Part shown: positions 1 to 7,845 of the stretch, one piece after another | Position numbering within the stretch: the first letter of the stretch is position 1 | Layout of the letters: each line of letters begins with the position of its first letter | NCBI GenBank assembly: GCA_963761115.1 | Contig: CAVXFS010000005.1 | Location: forward strand, 1,190,982-1,254,981 | Length of the DNA: 64,000 nt | DNA from: CAVXFS01 sp963761115 | GTDB lineage: Bacteria; Pseudomonadota; Gammaproteobacteria; Burkholderiales; Gallionellaceae | Direction of reading: 5' to 3' | Notes under the pieces: generated by a model | What the model saw: only the letters and a program-made list of their open reading frames with translations | The model's database searches: none | What the model was told of the DNA's origin: nothing | Position numbers and translations under genes: made by a program

Positions 1-140
1 GAGAAACCTCCGATCCGACATGCCCTAATTGCGGAAGCAGAATGGTCAGGCGAGCTGCGAGGCAGGGTGCTAACGCAGGCAGGGATTTTTGGGGCTGCAG
101 CAATTATCCAAAGTGTCGCGGAACTTTGCAGATTGTTTGA
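1..140 (+). CDS. C-terminal end of a protein with a topoisomerase-type C4 zinc finger (partial)
   Basis: Only the last 46 codons are inside the window, read in the frame that starts at base 3 and ending in TGA at 138-140. They contain two Cys pairs in the pattern CPNC-(about 21 residues)-GCSNYPKC, the zf-C4 topoisomerase-type finger. This module closes topoisomerase I but is also common at the C-terminus of restriction endonuclease-like and NERD proteins. The short spacing to the next gene suggests co-transcription. The parent protein cannot be named because its catalytic part lies outside the window. Confidence 0.65.
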   Translation, partial: ETSDPTCPNCGSRMVRRAARQGANAGRDFWGCSNYPKCRGTLQIV

Positions 141-162
141 AGCTTCAGAGGTTGGCTAGACC

Positions 163-699
163 ATGCACAGCGAGATATTGAAATTCTGGTTTGAAGAGAT
201 CGAGCCATCGCAATGGTGGAAGAAGGACGTCGATTTTGACCGGATGTTGATTGAACGGTTTTCAGGCATTCATGCCAGTGCCGCACGTTGCGAGCTGTTT
301 GATTGGCGAGCCACTCCCCAAGGCCGGTTGGCGGAAATCATCATCCTGGATCAATTCTCGAGAAACATGTTCAGGGACTCGCCTCTGGCGTTCGCCAATG
401 ATTCGTTGGCCTTGGCGCTTGCGCAGGAAGCGGTGTCAGCCGGGGCGGATCAGGCGATGATGCCAGTGCAGAGAAGTTTTTTCTATATGCCGTATATGCA
501 CAGCGAGTCGCTGAAGATCCATGAGGTCGCCGTGGACCTGTTCGAGCGCAACGGTATCCAGGGTAGCCTGGATTTCGAGCTGAAGCACAAAGGCATCATC
601 GAGAAGTTTGGCCGCTATCCCCACCGGAATGACGTGCTGGGCAGGGTCTCTACTGCAGCGGAGATCGAGTTTTTGAAGTTGCCGGGTTCGGGTTTTTGA
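163..699 (+). CDS. DUF924 family protein
   Basis: A 178-residue soluble protein with the hallmarks of DUF924: the opening ILKFWFEEIEPSQWWKKD, the central LDQFSRNMFRD, the YMPYMHSES segment and the late FGRYPHRNDVLGR motif. The family is a TPR-like all-helical fold without an established biochemical role. It starts at ATG 163, 22 bases after the preceding gene. A second, damaged copy lies at 1606-2139, with a toxin-antitoxin module between the two. The length is typical of the family and the frame is intact. Confidence 0.85.
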   Translation: MHSEILKFWFEEIEPSQWWKKDVDFDRMLIERFSGIHASAARCELFDWRATPQGRLAEIIILDQFSRNMFRDSPLAFANDSLALALAQEAVSAGADQAMMPVQRSFFYMPYMHSESLKIHEVAVDLFERNGIQGSLDFELKHKGIIEKFGRYPHRNDVLGRVSTAAEIEFLKLPGSGF

Positions 700-736
700 G
701 GGGCGGGCGGCATCATCTCTGCCGCAATGCTGCGAT

Positions 737-1159
737 TTAAAGATCCCACGGATTGAATACCTGCGGGTAAATCGAAAAGTCCTGCACGTTGCGGGTGACC
801 ATGGTGAGGCCGTGGCATTGGGCGGTGGCCATCAGCATGGCGTCCATCAATGGCAGGGGTTGTCCGGCCAGTTCGGTGTGTGCGGCGATTTGCGCCCAGA
901 CGTGAAGCGAGGCGGCATCCAGTGGCAGGATGCGCTCGGCGAAGCGTTGTTCCACCTTGCCCAGCCATGCGGTAAGTTTCTGGCTACGGCGCGGGTCGGT
1001 TTTGCGCAGCTTTAGGATGCCTTTTTCGATCTCACCCAGGGTGATTACGCTGATGAACAGGCTGGATTCGTCCTGCTCATCCAGCCATGCGATGACTTTT
1101 GGGGCAGGGTTTTTTCTGGCGTATTCGGACAGTGCGCAGGTATCGAGCAGCCAACTCAT
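737..1159 (-). CDS. PIN-domain toxin, VapC/FitB type
   Basis: This 140-residue PIN-domain protein is the probable ribonuclease toxin of a type II toxin-antitoxin pair. Visible PIN features are the N-terminal acidic site in LLDTCALSEYARK, the Glu in ITLGEIEKG, and a distal acidic cluster in LPLMDAMLMATAQ followed by MVTRNVQDF. Its start overlaps the stop of the antitoxin gene by 4 bases, indicating translational coupling. It is clearly related to the PIN protein at 20649-21059. Metal-dependent RNA cleavage is inferred from the family; the target is unknown. Confidence 0.88.
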   Translation of the reverse strand: MSWLLDTCALSEYARKNPAPKVIAWLDEQDESSLFISVITLGEIEKGILKLRKTDPRRSQKLTAWLGKVEQRFAERILPLDAASLHVWAQIAAHTELAGQPLPLMDAMLMATAQCHGLTMVTRNVQDFSIYPQVFNPWDL

Positions 1160-1407
1160 AGCTCGATGTTGCGTCCGGTGTCACGACTGCGAGAAATATC
1201 CAGGTCATCCACTGCGAGGTCGGGGCGCAGCAGCGCATCTGAAAGCTTGCCGCGGCGGCGCGTGAGCCGGGCGTATTCTTCCGCCGACACCACTACTGCA
1301 GTTGGTTTGCCGTGCACGGTAACCGTTTGAGCATCGCCGCTCGCCGCCCGCTTGATGAGTTGGCTGAAGTTGCCTTTCGCTTCCTGCAATTGCCATTCGC
1401 TGTGCAT
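1156..1407 (-). CDS. Phd/YefM-type antitoxin
   Basis: An 83-residue antitoxin. The N-terminal part (WQLQEAKGNFSQLIKRA, then VTVHGKPTAVVVSAEEY) is the Phd/YefM DNA-binding fold, and the C-terminal tail is the presumed toxin-binding region. A strong GGAGGGC ribosome binding site precedes ATG 1407. It overlaps the toxin gene by 4 bases. An inverted repeat just upstream (1421-1445) is a likely autoregulatory operator. The module is paralogous to 20404-21059, but here the N-terminus reads MHSEW instead of MQTW. Confidence 0.87.
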   Translation of the reverse strand: MHSEWQLQEAKGNFSQLIKRAASGDAQTVTVHGKPTAVVVSAEEYARLTRRRGKLSDALLRPDLAVDDLDISRSRDTGRNIEL

Positions 1408-1420
1408 GATGCCCTCCGTT

Positions 1421-1445
1421 AATTCTGGTCAGTCTGGCCAGAATT
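1421..1445. promoter_or_regulatory. Probable operator of the 737-1407 toxin-antitoxin pair
   Basis: The arms AATTCTGG and CCAGAATT face each other across 9 bases directly upstream of the antitoxin ribosome binding site. Very similar sequence (CTGGTCGGTCTGAC) sits in the same place before the paralogous antitoxin at 20404, which supports a conserved Phd-type operator. Binding is inferred. Confidence 0.6.
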
Positions 1446-1605
1446 TAGCACAAAGCTTGGGGGTTGGCTAGGGTTTGGAGCCTATCTGAATTGATAGGGA
1501 GTTTATAATTATCGGTGGAAGAGGAGGTTATTGCGGATACTGCTGGCGCACATTCCAGGTTGAAAGTTAGTTGCTGCAGCAACAGACATATTTTTATGAC
1601 AGATC

Positions 1606-2139
1606 ATGCACAGCGAAATATTGAAATTCTGGTTTGAACAGATCGAACCATCGCAATGGTGGAAGAAGGACGTCGATTTCGACCGGATGTTGATTGAGCG
1701 GTTTTCAAAATTCATGCCAGCGCCGCCCGCTGCGAGCTGTTTGATTGGCGAGCTACCCCACAGGGGCGGCTGGCGGAGATCATTATCTGGATCAATTCTC
1801 GAGGAACATGTTCCGGGACTCGCCATTGGCGTTCGCGAATGATGCGCTGGCCCTGGCGCTGGCACAGGAGGCGGTGTCGGCCGGGGCGGATCAGGCGCTG
1901 GTGCCGTGCAGAGAAGTTTTTTCTATATGCCGTATATGCACAGCGAGTCGGTGAAGATCCATGAGGTCGCCGTGGAGCTGTTCGAGCGCAACAGTATCAA
2001 GGGTAGTCTGGATTTCGAGCTGAAGCACAAGGCCATCATCGAGAAGTTTGGCCGCTATCCGCACCGGAATGAAGTGCTGGGCAGGGTTTCGACTGAGGCG
2101 GAGATCGAGTTTTTGAGGTTGCCGGGTTCGGGTTTTTGA
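1606..2139 (+). pseudogene. Second DUF924 copy, frameshifted
   Basis: This is a close copy of the gene at 163-699. It opens with the same MHSEILKFWFEQIEPSQWW and closes with the same FGRYPHRNEVLGRVS and LPGSGF. The reading frame is lost at least twice (around 1710-1790 and near 1905), so the protein is split over three frames. Similarity runs almost exactly from start codon to stop codon; flanking bases differ. Either it is a decayed tandem duplicate or the indels are sequence errors in a functional paralogue. Confidence 0.75.
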
Positions 2140-2314
2140 AGGGGACGTATGGGGTGATTTCTATCATTCCAACGACTTGTATGAATGTTAGAGCTGACCT
2201 TAGAGCTCCAATTTTTTTCCAAAATGTAACTAGCTCTTGAGTCAGTGGTAAGTCCTGAACGCATGCATATAATAAGAGCTAGGGAATGAGTCAGTTAGCA
2301 AGGGATCAGAGAAC
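2140..2314 (+). promoter_or_regulatory. AT-rich leader with a -10-like box before the BRO-N gene
   Basis: This stretch has no coding signal. A perfect TATAAT hexamer at 2268-2273 lies about 40 bases before the ATG at 2315, a plausible -10 element. No convincing -35 box at 17 bases is present. The composition is clearly more AT-rich than the neighbouring genes. Confidence 0.4.
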
Positions 2315-3232
2315 ATGAGCAAGATAACCAAAACTACTGCGCCAGCCAATCGCATCGCCATTTTTCAGGAAAAGGCCATACGCCGTACCTGGCACAATGA
2401 GGAATGGTGGTTTGCCATCGTGGATGTGGTTGCTGCGCTCACCGATTCTGTGCAGCCGGAGGGATATGTAAAGGATTTAAGGCGACGCGACAAAGAGTTA
2501 GCCAAAGGGTGGAGGCGAATTGCCACCCCCCTTCGGGTTGAAACAGAAGGCGGTGTGCAGCGTGTCAATTGCGCCAATACCGAAGGCCTGTTCCGCGTGA
2601 TCCAGTCCATCCCCTCGCCCCGCGCCGAGCCCTTCAAGCGCTGGCTGGCCCAGGTGGGTTACGAGCGGGTGAAGGAGATCGAAAACCCGGAACTGGCCAG
2701 CGCCCGCGCTCGCGAGTTGTATGAGGCTAAGGGGTACCCGCAGGATTGGATCGAGAAGCGGTTGCGTTCCATCGCCGTGCGCGGCGAACTGACCGACGAA
2801 TGGAAGACGCGCGGGGTAGAGGAAGGGAAGGAATATGCCATCCTCACCGCCGAGATCGCCCGCGCCACCTTCGGCGTGACACCTGACGCGCATCAGCCGT
2901 CTCAAGGGGCTGGACAAGGTGAAGACGGGTAACAATCTGCGCGACCACATGACCGATCTGGAGCTGATTTTCACCATGCTGGGCGAGGCCGGTACCACGG
3001 AAATCGCTCGGCGCAAGGATGCCCAAGGCTTTGCCGATAATCGTAAGGCTGCAAAAGAAGGCGGGGCGGTTGCGGGAAATGCGCGCAAGGCATTGGAGGC
3101 CAAGAGCGGCAAGCCGGTAGTGAGTAAAAAGAATTATCTGACACCGCCCATCGCGGCTGCGCTGGCAGATACCGCCGCGCCACATCTAAACGCAAGGTTG
3201 CCATTGGTTCGAAGAAAGCGAATGGAAAATAA
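2315..3232 (+). CDS. BRO-N domain protein, DinD/antirepressor-like, frameshifted
   Basis: The N-terminal 110 residues form a BRO-N domain (RRTWHNEEWWFAIVDVVAAL, then RVNCANTEGLFRVIQSIPSP), as found in phage antirepressors and DNA-damage-inducible DinD-like proteins. The next region (FKRWLAQVGYERVKEIENPE, YEAKGYPQDWIEKRLRSI) is typical of the chromosomal family. Near 2880 the frame shifts: the family's continuation NLRDHMTDLELIFTMLGEA is in another frame from about 2890, and the lysine-rich end near 3232 needs one more shift. The family is thought to bind DNA or regulators; its function here is unknown. Frameshift could be an error or decay. Confidence 0.7.
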
Positions 3233-3264
3233 AATGCAGGAAGTCACGGGGGCGTCAGGCGCCG

Positions 3265-3723
3265 TTATTTCAGATCGGCAGTCCTGGCGCGCAATTTGGC
3301 CGCTGCATTGTCGCCATGAGGAATATGCAGAAGATCGACGATCCTTCGCATCAAATGGTTTTCATGCGCGCTGATCTTCCCGTCGGCATAGGCGACCTGC
3401 CACATGTATTCGATGATGCGAACCTTTTCGATCAATCCCAGCTCGCGGTTGATGAGGGACGTGAACTGATGCATATCGGTGGCGGCCATTGCCGTTCGAT
3501 GACCCAGTTCGGAGAGTTGCGCCACTTCCGCATCCGGCAGGTGAAACCGCTGCTTGAGGATCTTCAGTACCGTGGCCTGCTCTTCGTCCGTGCTTTCGGC
3601 ATCCGAGCGCATGACCTCGATCAGCAGCACGGCAGTTGCCAGTTGCAGGGTGTGTTCGGGACGGGCCTCGACACTGGTGGGGGGGATGATTGTGGATAGA
3701 AAGTTACTTAGTTTGTTCAGCAT
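3265..3723 (-). CDS. TerB-like protein
   Basis: A 152-residue helical acidic protein matching the TerB tellurite-resistance family (DUF533/TerB fold). It shows the paired patterns LLIEVMRSDAESTDEEQATV and MWQVAYADGKISAHENHLMRR, which carry the metal-binding DxxxxxxE-type acidic clusters typical of the fold. It stands alone without other ter genes, as is common in proteobacteria, so tellurite resistance should not be assumed. The start at 3723 gives the usual family length. Confidence 0.82.
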   Translation of the reverse strand: MLNKLSNFLSTIIPPTSVEARPEHTLQLATAVLLIEVMRSDAESTDEEQATVLKILKQRFHLPDAEVAQLSELGHRTAMAATDMHQFTSLINRELGLIEKVRIIEYMWQVAYADGKISAHENHLMRRIVDLLHIPHGDNAAAKLRARTADLK

Positions 3724-3782
3724 GGTTGATTCATTTTAATAGATTGATCCGTGGCAACAATCACGCGCCAGGGGAGCAAGGG

Positions 3783-3894
3783 TGGGGGTGGTGAGTTGGC
3801 ATTCTCAGCGTCTATGGTATTGCCGCCGTCCTACCCCCATCCCACAGCCCCCTCGCTGCGCTCTCCCCCTCTTAAAGGGGGAAGGAGCTAAAAC
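3783..3894. repeat. Dispersed palindromic (REP-like) repeat
   Basis: One copy of the repeat family that recurs across the window. It has a CTACCCCCATCC segment, a CCCCCTCGCTGCGCTCTC stretch, and a hairpin built on CCCCCTCTTAAAGGGGGAAGG. It fills most of the gap between terB and slyX. No coding capacity is evident. It may also act as a transcription terminator or mRNA stabiliser, but no T-run follows. Confidence 0.8.
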
Positions 3895-3914
3895 CATCAT
3901 ACTTTGACTGTACG

Positions 3915-4121
3915 CTAATAATGCGGCGGCCTTTCGTTTGCGGGCTTGCCCTCGCTTGCTGCAGCCAGCGATTCGACGTTGTTTGCGAGTGATTCACACA
4001 TGGCTTGCAGCCGTTCCAGTTGCTTTTGCTGCTGATAGACCGTTTTGTTCAGCTCCTCGATCAGGTCTTCCTGGAAGGAGAGTTTGGTTTCTATTTTTTC
4101 TAAACGTTCTTCAATCATCAC
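3915..4121 (-). CDS. slyX: SlyX family protein
   Basis: A 68-residue coiled-coil protein (ERLEKIETKLSFQEDLIEELNK, shown here only in part, then YQQQKQLERLQAMCESL) ending in the family hallmark RPPHY. SlyX proteins are short, widespread and of unknown function. The start codon at 4121 overlaps the stop of the GST gene (4118) in an ATGA arrangement, so the two are co-translated. Confidence 0.9.
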   Translation of the reverse strand: MMIEERLEKIETKLSFQEDLIEELNKTVYQQQKQLERLQAMCESLANNVESLAAASEGKPANERPPHY

Positions 4122-4726
4122 AGCAGGTCTTCTTCCTTCATCGCCGCCATCACCGCCGGTCGCTCGCCAATATTTTTCAAGTAGTTTTTCAGAACTGGCC
4201 AGGCAGTCAGGTCGAAGCCGAGACGCGGCGACCAGCGCAGCACCGCGAACAGATAAGCGTCGGCCACGCTGTAGGTTTCGCCCATCAGATAGTCATTCTC
4301 CGTTAGTGTCTTGGCGGCGAAGTTGATGCGCAAGGCCAGGCGTTCCTTGAAGATGGCCTTGGCGTCGTCCGCCAGGTTGGGGTTGAACAGCGGGCTGCAG
4401 GTCTTGTGAATCTCGCTCGAGATGTAGCTTAGCCATTCCTGCAGGCGGTAGCGTTCCAGCGTGCCGGCGGGCGGGGCGAGTTTCTTGTCCGGGACCAGGT
4501 CGGCGAGGTATTGCACGATCGCCGCCACTTCGGTCAGCAGCTGGCCGTCATTCATCTCCAGCGCGGGGACGCTGCTTTTGGGATTGATGGCGTTGTAGTC
4601 CTGGCCGGTCTCGGTTTTCTTGTCGTTGCGATCGACCTTCTCCAGGGTGAAGGCGAGGTCGGCTTCGTGCAGGATGATGTGCGGGCAAAGTGCACAGGTA
4701 CCGGGGACGTAGTAGAGTTTAAGCAT
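4118..4726 (-). CDS. Glutathione S-transferase
   Basis: A 202-residue two-domain GST. The thioredoxin-like N-terminal half (LKLYYVPGTCALCPHIIL) carries the SSVPALEM cis-Pro motif and QLLTEVAAIVQYLAD, where glutathione binds. The helical C-terminal half contains YLMGETYSVADAYLFAVLRW, the N-capping box region. The pattern is the bacterial beta/GstA-like type. The start chosen is ATG 4726 because the longer upstream reading frame has no family similarity. It overlaps slyX by 4 bases. Confidence 0.9.
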   Translation of the reverse strand: MLKLYYVPGTCALCPHIILHEADLAFTLEKVDRNDKKTETGQDYNAINPKSSVPALEMNDGQLLTEVAAIVQYLADLVPDKKLAPPAGTLERYRLQEWLSYISSEIHKTCSPLFNPNLADDAKAIFKERLALRINFAAKTLTENDYLMGETYSVADAYLFAVLRWSPRLGFDLTAWPVLKNYLKNIGERPAVMAAMKEEDLL

Positions 4727-4998
4727 GGGTGGTACTCCGTTGGATGACTTGGGTATAGTGTACCGCGCAAAGCGGAATCGCGGCAGAATGCAGTTCTGCA
4801 GGATGCGCTGAGCAAAGAGAAACGCATCGATCGCGAGCGATGCGCTTCGCGGGCTCACCGCATCCTGCAGCATGGGAAGGATTTACCTCAATCCCGACAA
4901 ATTCCCTCTACCATTTTTTGCCGAGAGGTCTAAAATAATCGTTCACACCTTGGGCTGTGTGTGTCGTTTTTCGTTCAATTCACTAAAGGAGGTTTGCC
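4727..4998. other. Intergenic region with imperfect inverted repeats
   Basis: No gene is seen in these 272 bases. Around 4793-4875 the strings CTGCAGGATGCGCTGAGC and GCTCACCGCATCCTGCAG form a long imperfect inverted repeat around a GCGAGCGATGCGCTTCGC core, probably another mobile palindromic repeat class. An AAAGGAGG ribosome binding site at 4984-4991 serves the next gene. Confidence 0.55.
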
Positions 4999-5379
4999 AT
5001 GAAAAGCAGAATGCTTTTGTGTTTCGTATCGATAGCGGGGTTGATGCTGGGCGCGCAATCTGCGCTGGCGGCAAGCGCGGCGGTAAAAGAGATGGCCGGC
5101 ATCATGGATCACCTGGCGCACTATGCGAGCGATGCGGAAAAAGTTCAGTTGAAGGAGATCGTCGACAGCAAGGACAGCACCGCGCAGGAGCGCATTCTGG
5201 CCACCGCGATTGCCGATATCGAGCATCACGCGGCCGATAAGGACAAGGATCAACTCAATCAGGTGATCAACGATACTGCTGCGCCTGCCGAGGTGCGGGA
5301 GCTGGCCAGCATCGTCCTCAACATCGCCCATCATCCGACCGATGCGGACAAGGCAAAGCTGGAAAAGATGATGATGTGA
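4999..5379 (+). CDS. Small secreted helical protein, function unknown
   Basis: A 126-residue protein with a clear Sec signal peptide (KSRMLLCFVSIAGLMLGA, cleavage probably after ALA near residue 25). The mature part is short, hydrophilic and helical, with three rough repeats of a His/Asp-rich unit: IMDHLAHYASDAEKVQLKEI, IADIEHHAADKDKDQLNQVI and VLNIAHHPTDADKAKLEKM. The regularly spaced HH/HY pairs might bind metal. It is preceded by an excellent ribosome binding site. I do not recognise a family. Confidence 0.7.
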   Translation: MKSRMLLCFVSIAGLMLGAQSALAASAAVKEMAGIMDHLAHYASDAEKVQLKEIVDSKDSTAQERILATAIADIEHHAADKDKDQLNQVINDTAAPAEVRELASIVLNIAHHPTDADKAKLEKMMM

Positions 5380-5480
5380 GTTCTGCAGTCAATCACTGAA
5401 CTAATTGATTACGCTTGCAACTTCTCCGCGCGGGAAGTGCCTGCAGGAGTGGGTGCGCCTGACCGGAGGTTTGTTTTCGC

Positions 5481-5509
5481 TTGACAATGGAACGTTCGTT
5501 CCATATCGT
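5481..5509 (+). promoter_or_regulatory. lexA promoter with an SOS-type palindrome in the spacer
   Basis: TTGACA (5481-5486) and TATCGT (5504-5509) are 17 bases apart, a near-consensus sigma-70 promoter. The spacer is filled by the palindrome ATGGAAC-GTTC-GTTCCAT (5487-5504). The core GAAC-N4-GTTC is the LexA box known from Gram-positive bacteria rather than the CTGT-N8-ACAG box of enterobacteria. Predicted transcription starts at about 5516, at or next to the ATG at 5517, suggesting a leaderless mRNA. Confidence 0.7.
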
Positions 5510-5516
5510 ATCACCC

Positions 5517-6095
5517 ATGGGAAAACATGACGAACATTACCTGGGCAGGTTGCGCGATTACTACGCCGATCACGGCGTGCTGCCTTCCTATGCCACGGTG
5601 ATGGTGCTGCTGGGGCTGAAATCGAAATCGCCGGTAGCGGCGCTGGTGGCGCGGTTGAAGCTGGTGGGTTTTCTCGAATCCTCGCCGGACAAGCGCCTGA
5701 AACCGGGGCGCCGTTTCTTCGAGCGCCCGATCTTCGACAGCGTGCGCGCGGGCTTTCCCAGCCCGGCGGGGGATACGCGTAACGACATGCTGACCATCGA
5801 CGATTACCTGGTCGAACGTCCTTCGAGTACGGTGCTGGTGACGGTGAAGGGCGATTCGATGATCGACGCCGGCATCCTGCCCGACGATACGGTGATCGTG
5901 GAAAAGCGCAGCAGCGCGAACGTCGGTGACATGGTGGTCGCCATCGTCGACAACGAATTCACGCTGAAGACGCTCGGCAAGGAGAAAGGGCAATACATCC
6001 TGAAACCCGCCAACCCGGCCTATCCGGTGATCCGCCCGAAGGGCGACCTGGAGATCTTCGGCGTGGTGGTGGGGCAGTTTCGCAAGTACAAGTGA
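5517..6095 (+). CDS. lexA: LexA-type SOS repressor / S24 autopeptidase
   Basis: A 192-residue protein with an N-terminal winged helix (YYADHGVLPSYATVMVLLGL, then SPVAALVARLKLVGFLE) and a C-terminal S24 peptidase. The Ala-Gly self-cleavage site is VRAGFPSPA, the nucleophile serine lies in VTVKGDSMIDAG, and the general-base lysine in VVAIVDNEFTLKTL. RecA-stimulated self-cleavage is known for the family. I chose ATG 5517 because the upstream TTG at 5481 is the promoter -35 box. It may be a second, divergent LexA, since the operator differs from the usual proteobacterial one. Confidence 0.88.
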   Translation: MGKHDEHYLGRLRDYYADHGVLPSYATVMVLLGLKSKSPVAALVARLKLVGFLESSPDKRLKPGRRFFERPIFDSVRAGFPSPAGDTRNDMLTIDDYLVERPSSTVLVTVKGDSMIDAGILPDDTVIVEKRSSANVGDMVVAIVDNEFTLKTLGKEKGQYILKPANPAYPVIRPKGDLEIFGVVVGQFRKYK

Positions 6096-6487
6096 CTGTT
6101 CCCTCCCCCTTGCAGGGGGAGGGTTAGGGTGGGGGTAGAGATTCGGCATACCCGCCGTCCGTGGTATTTTCACCGTCCTACCCACATCCCACAGCCCCCT
6201 CGCTGCGCTCTCCCTCTCTTAAAGGGGGAAGGAGCTAAAACCAACCGGCTTTAGCGGCTCAGTTAAAATTTCCTGTTTTGGATCGGTAAATCCCTTGCCT
6301 TCAGGTGAATGGGTAAAATGGGGGGGTGAGCGATTATGTGGCAGATGATCATACAATATGGGACTGCAACAATTTTCTGGTGCGGATGATCAAGTGCCGA
6401 TAGCCGGTGTTTGTTGGAAATGTTGGAGAGAGAGGGCGGATTGATGCAACAACTGAAGCGGTCTGGAATTAATGTGGGCAACCCGGC
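6096..6487. repeat. REP-like repeat pair and AT-rich leader
   Basis: Bases 6100-6240 hold two dispersed-repeat units in opposite orientation (CTCCCCCTTGCAGGGGGAGG, and CTTAAAGGGGGAAGG at 6218-6232) joined by the AGATTCGGCATACCCGCCGTC linker seen in other copies, given here without its end. The rest, to 6487, is an AT-richer leader before the SDR gene, with no coding signal and no clear promoter. Confidence 0.7.
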
Positions 6488-7225
6488 ATGAGTGAATCCG
6501 TGCTGATCCTCGGCGCCACCTCTGCTATCGCGCGGGCCACGGCCGCCGCCTTTGCCGCGCGCGGCGATAAGCTGTACCTGGCTTCGCGCGATGTGGATGA
6601 GTTGCGGCGCATCGCTTCTGACTTGCACTTGCGTCATGGCGTTGAAGTGCATTACGGATCATTCGATGCGGAAGCGACCGCTACCCACGAGGCGTTCTTC
6701 CAGTCTGTACTGGCAGTCATGCCGGACCTGTCCGGCGTGGTGCTGGCATTCGGCTATCTCGGCGACCAGCTGGCGGCGCGCGATTTAAGTGTCGGCACAA
6801 AGATCATCGCCAGCAATTTCACCGGCGCGGCTTCCATCCTCAGCCTGTGTGCGAATCATTTCGAGCCGTTGAAGCGCGGCTTCATCATCGGCATCTCCTC
6901 GGTGGCGGGGGATCGCGGCAGGCAGAGCAATTATGTGTACGGCGCGGCAAAGGGCGCGCTCAGCCTGTACCTGCAGGGATTGCGCAACCGCCTTTATCCT
7001 GCCGGCGTGCGCGTGATCACGATCAAGCCGGGCTTCGTCGATACCGCGATGACTTACGGCCTGCCTGGATTGTTCCTGGTGGCTTCGCCGCAAAGTGTGG
7101 GCGAGCGCATCGTCGCCGCGCTGGGCAAGTCGGCGGATGTGGTTTACCTGCCCTGGTTCTGGCGCTACATCATGCTGATCATCAAACACATCCCGGAGCC
7201 GATCTTCAAACGGATGAAACTGTGA
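6488..7225 (+). CDS. Short-chain dehydrogenase/reductase
   Basis: A 245-residue SDR oxidoreductase. The NAD(P)-binding motif is ILGATSAIARATAAAFA, the catalytic Ser is in IIGISSVAGDRG, and the Tyr/Lys pair is in SNYVYGAAKGAL. A hydrophobic C-terminus (FWRYIMLIIKHIPEPIFKR) matches SDRs resembling DprE2, the polyprenyl-phosphoribose 2-keto reductase. The next two genes overlap it and each other, a HAD-type phosphatase and a polytopic glycosyltransferase-like protein. This suggests a polyprenyl-linked sugar pathway. The substrate is inferred. Confidence 0.85.
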   Translation: MSESVLILGATSAIARATAAAFAARGDKLYLASRDVDELRRIASDLHLRHGVEVHYGSFDAEATATHEAFFQSVLAVMPDLSGVVLAFGYLGDQLAARDLSVGTKIIASNFTGAASILSLCANHFEPLKRGFIIGISSVAGDRGRQSNYVYGAAKGALSLYLQGLRNRLYPAGVRVITIKPGFVDTAMTYGLPGLFLVASPQSVGERIVAALGKSADVVYLPWFWRYIMLIIKHIPEPIFKRMKL

Positions 7226-7845
7226 GCGCAGCACAAGCCGACAAGCCGGTGGTGGCGGCATTCGATTTCGACGGCACGCTGACGCGCCGCGACACCCTGT
7301 TGCCATTCCTGTTGCATACGCTGGGTACGGCGGCGGTTGCCCGCCACGCGCTGGTGTTGTCACCGACGCTGATCGGCTACGGCATGAAACTGATCCCGAA
7401 TGATGTTGCCAAGGAACGGGTGCTTGCCCGATGCCTGGCCGGGATGGAGATGGAGACATTGCGGCAGCAGGGCGCGCATTTCGCCGAATCCGTGTTGCCC
7501 GGCTTGCTGCGCGATGAGGCGATGCAGCGTCTGCACTGGCATCGCCGGCAAGGGCATCGCTGCGTGGTGATCAGTGCCTCGATGGATCTGTATGTGCAAC
7601 CGTGGGCGCGCAAGGTGGGATTCGACGAGGTGATCGCGACCCATCTGGAAGCAACGCAAGACGGGCGCTTCAGCGGCAGGTTTTCCGGGGGAAATTGTTT
7701 TGGTGCGGAAAAGGTGCGGCGGCTGGAAGCAGTCGTGGGCGCAAAGGATGGCTATACCTTGTACGCATACGGCGACAGCCGCGGCGACAGGGAATTGCTG
7801 GCGCTGGCTGACCATGCCTATTTCCGGACCATGCCGGCCGCATGA
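7222..7845 (+). CDS. HAD-IB family phosphatase
   Basis: A protein of about 207 residues. Motif I is VAAFDFDGTLTRRD with the nucleophilic Asp, motif II is CVVISASMDLY, and motif III/IV is YAYGDSRGDRELLALAD. This is the HAD-IB (SerB-like/CicA) subfamily. Translation starts at GTG 7222, overlapping the SDR stop as GTGA. The same frame is open far upstream, but that part is a shadow of the SDR gene. With the SDR it probably processes a polyprenyl-phosphate sugar; the actual substrate is unknown. Confidence 0.85.
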   Translation: MSAAQADKPVVAAFDFDGTLTRRDTLLPFLLHTLGTAAVARHALVLSPTLIGYGMKLIPNDVAKERVLARCLAGMEMETLRQQGAHFAESVLPGLLRDEAMQRLHWHRRQGHRCVVISASMDLYVQPWARKVGFDEVIATHLEATQDGRFSGRFSGGNCFGAEKVRRLEAVVGAKDGYTLYAYGDSRGDRELLALADHAYFRTMPAA

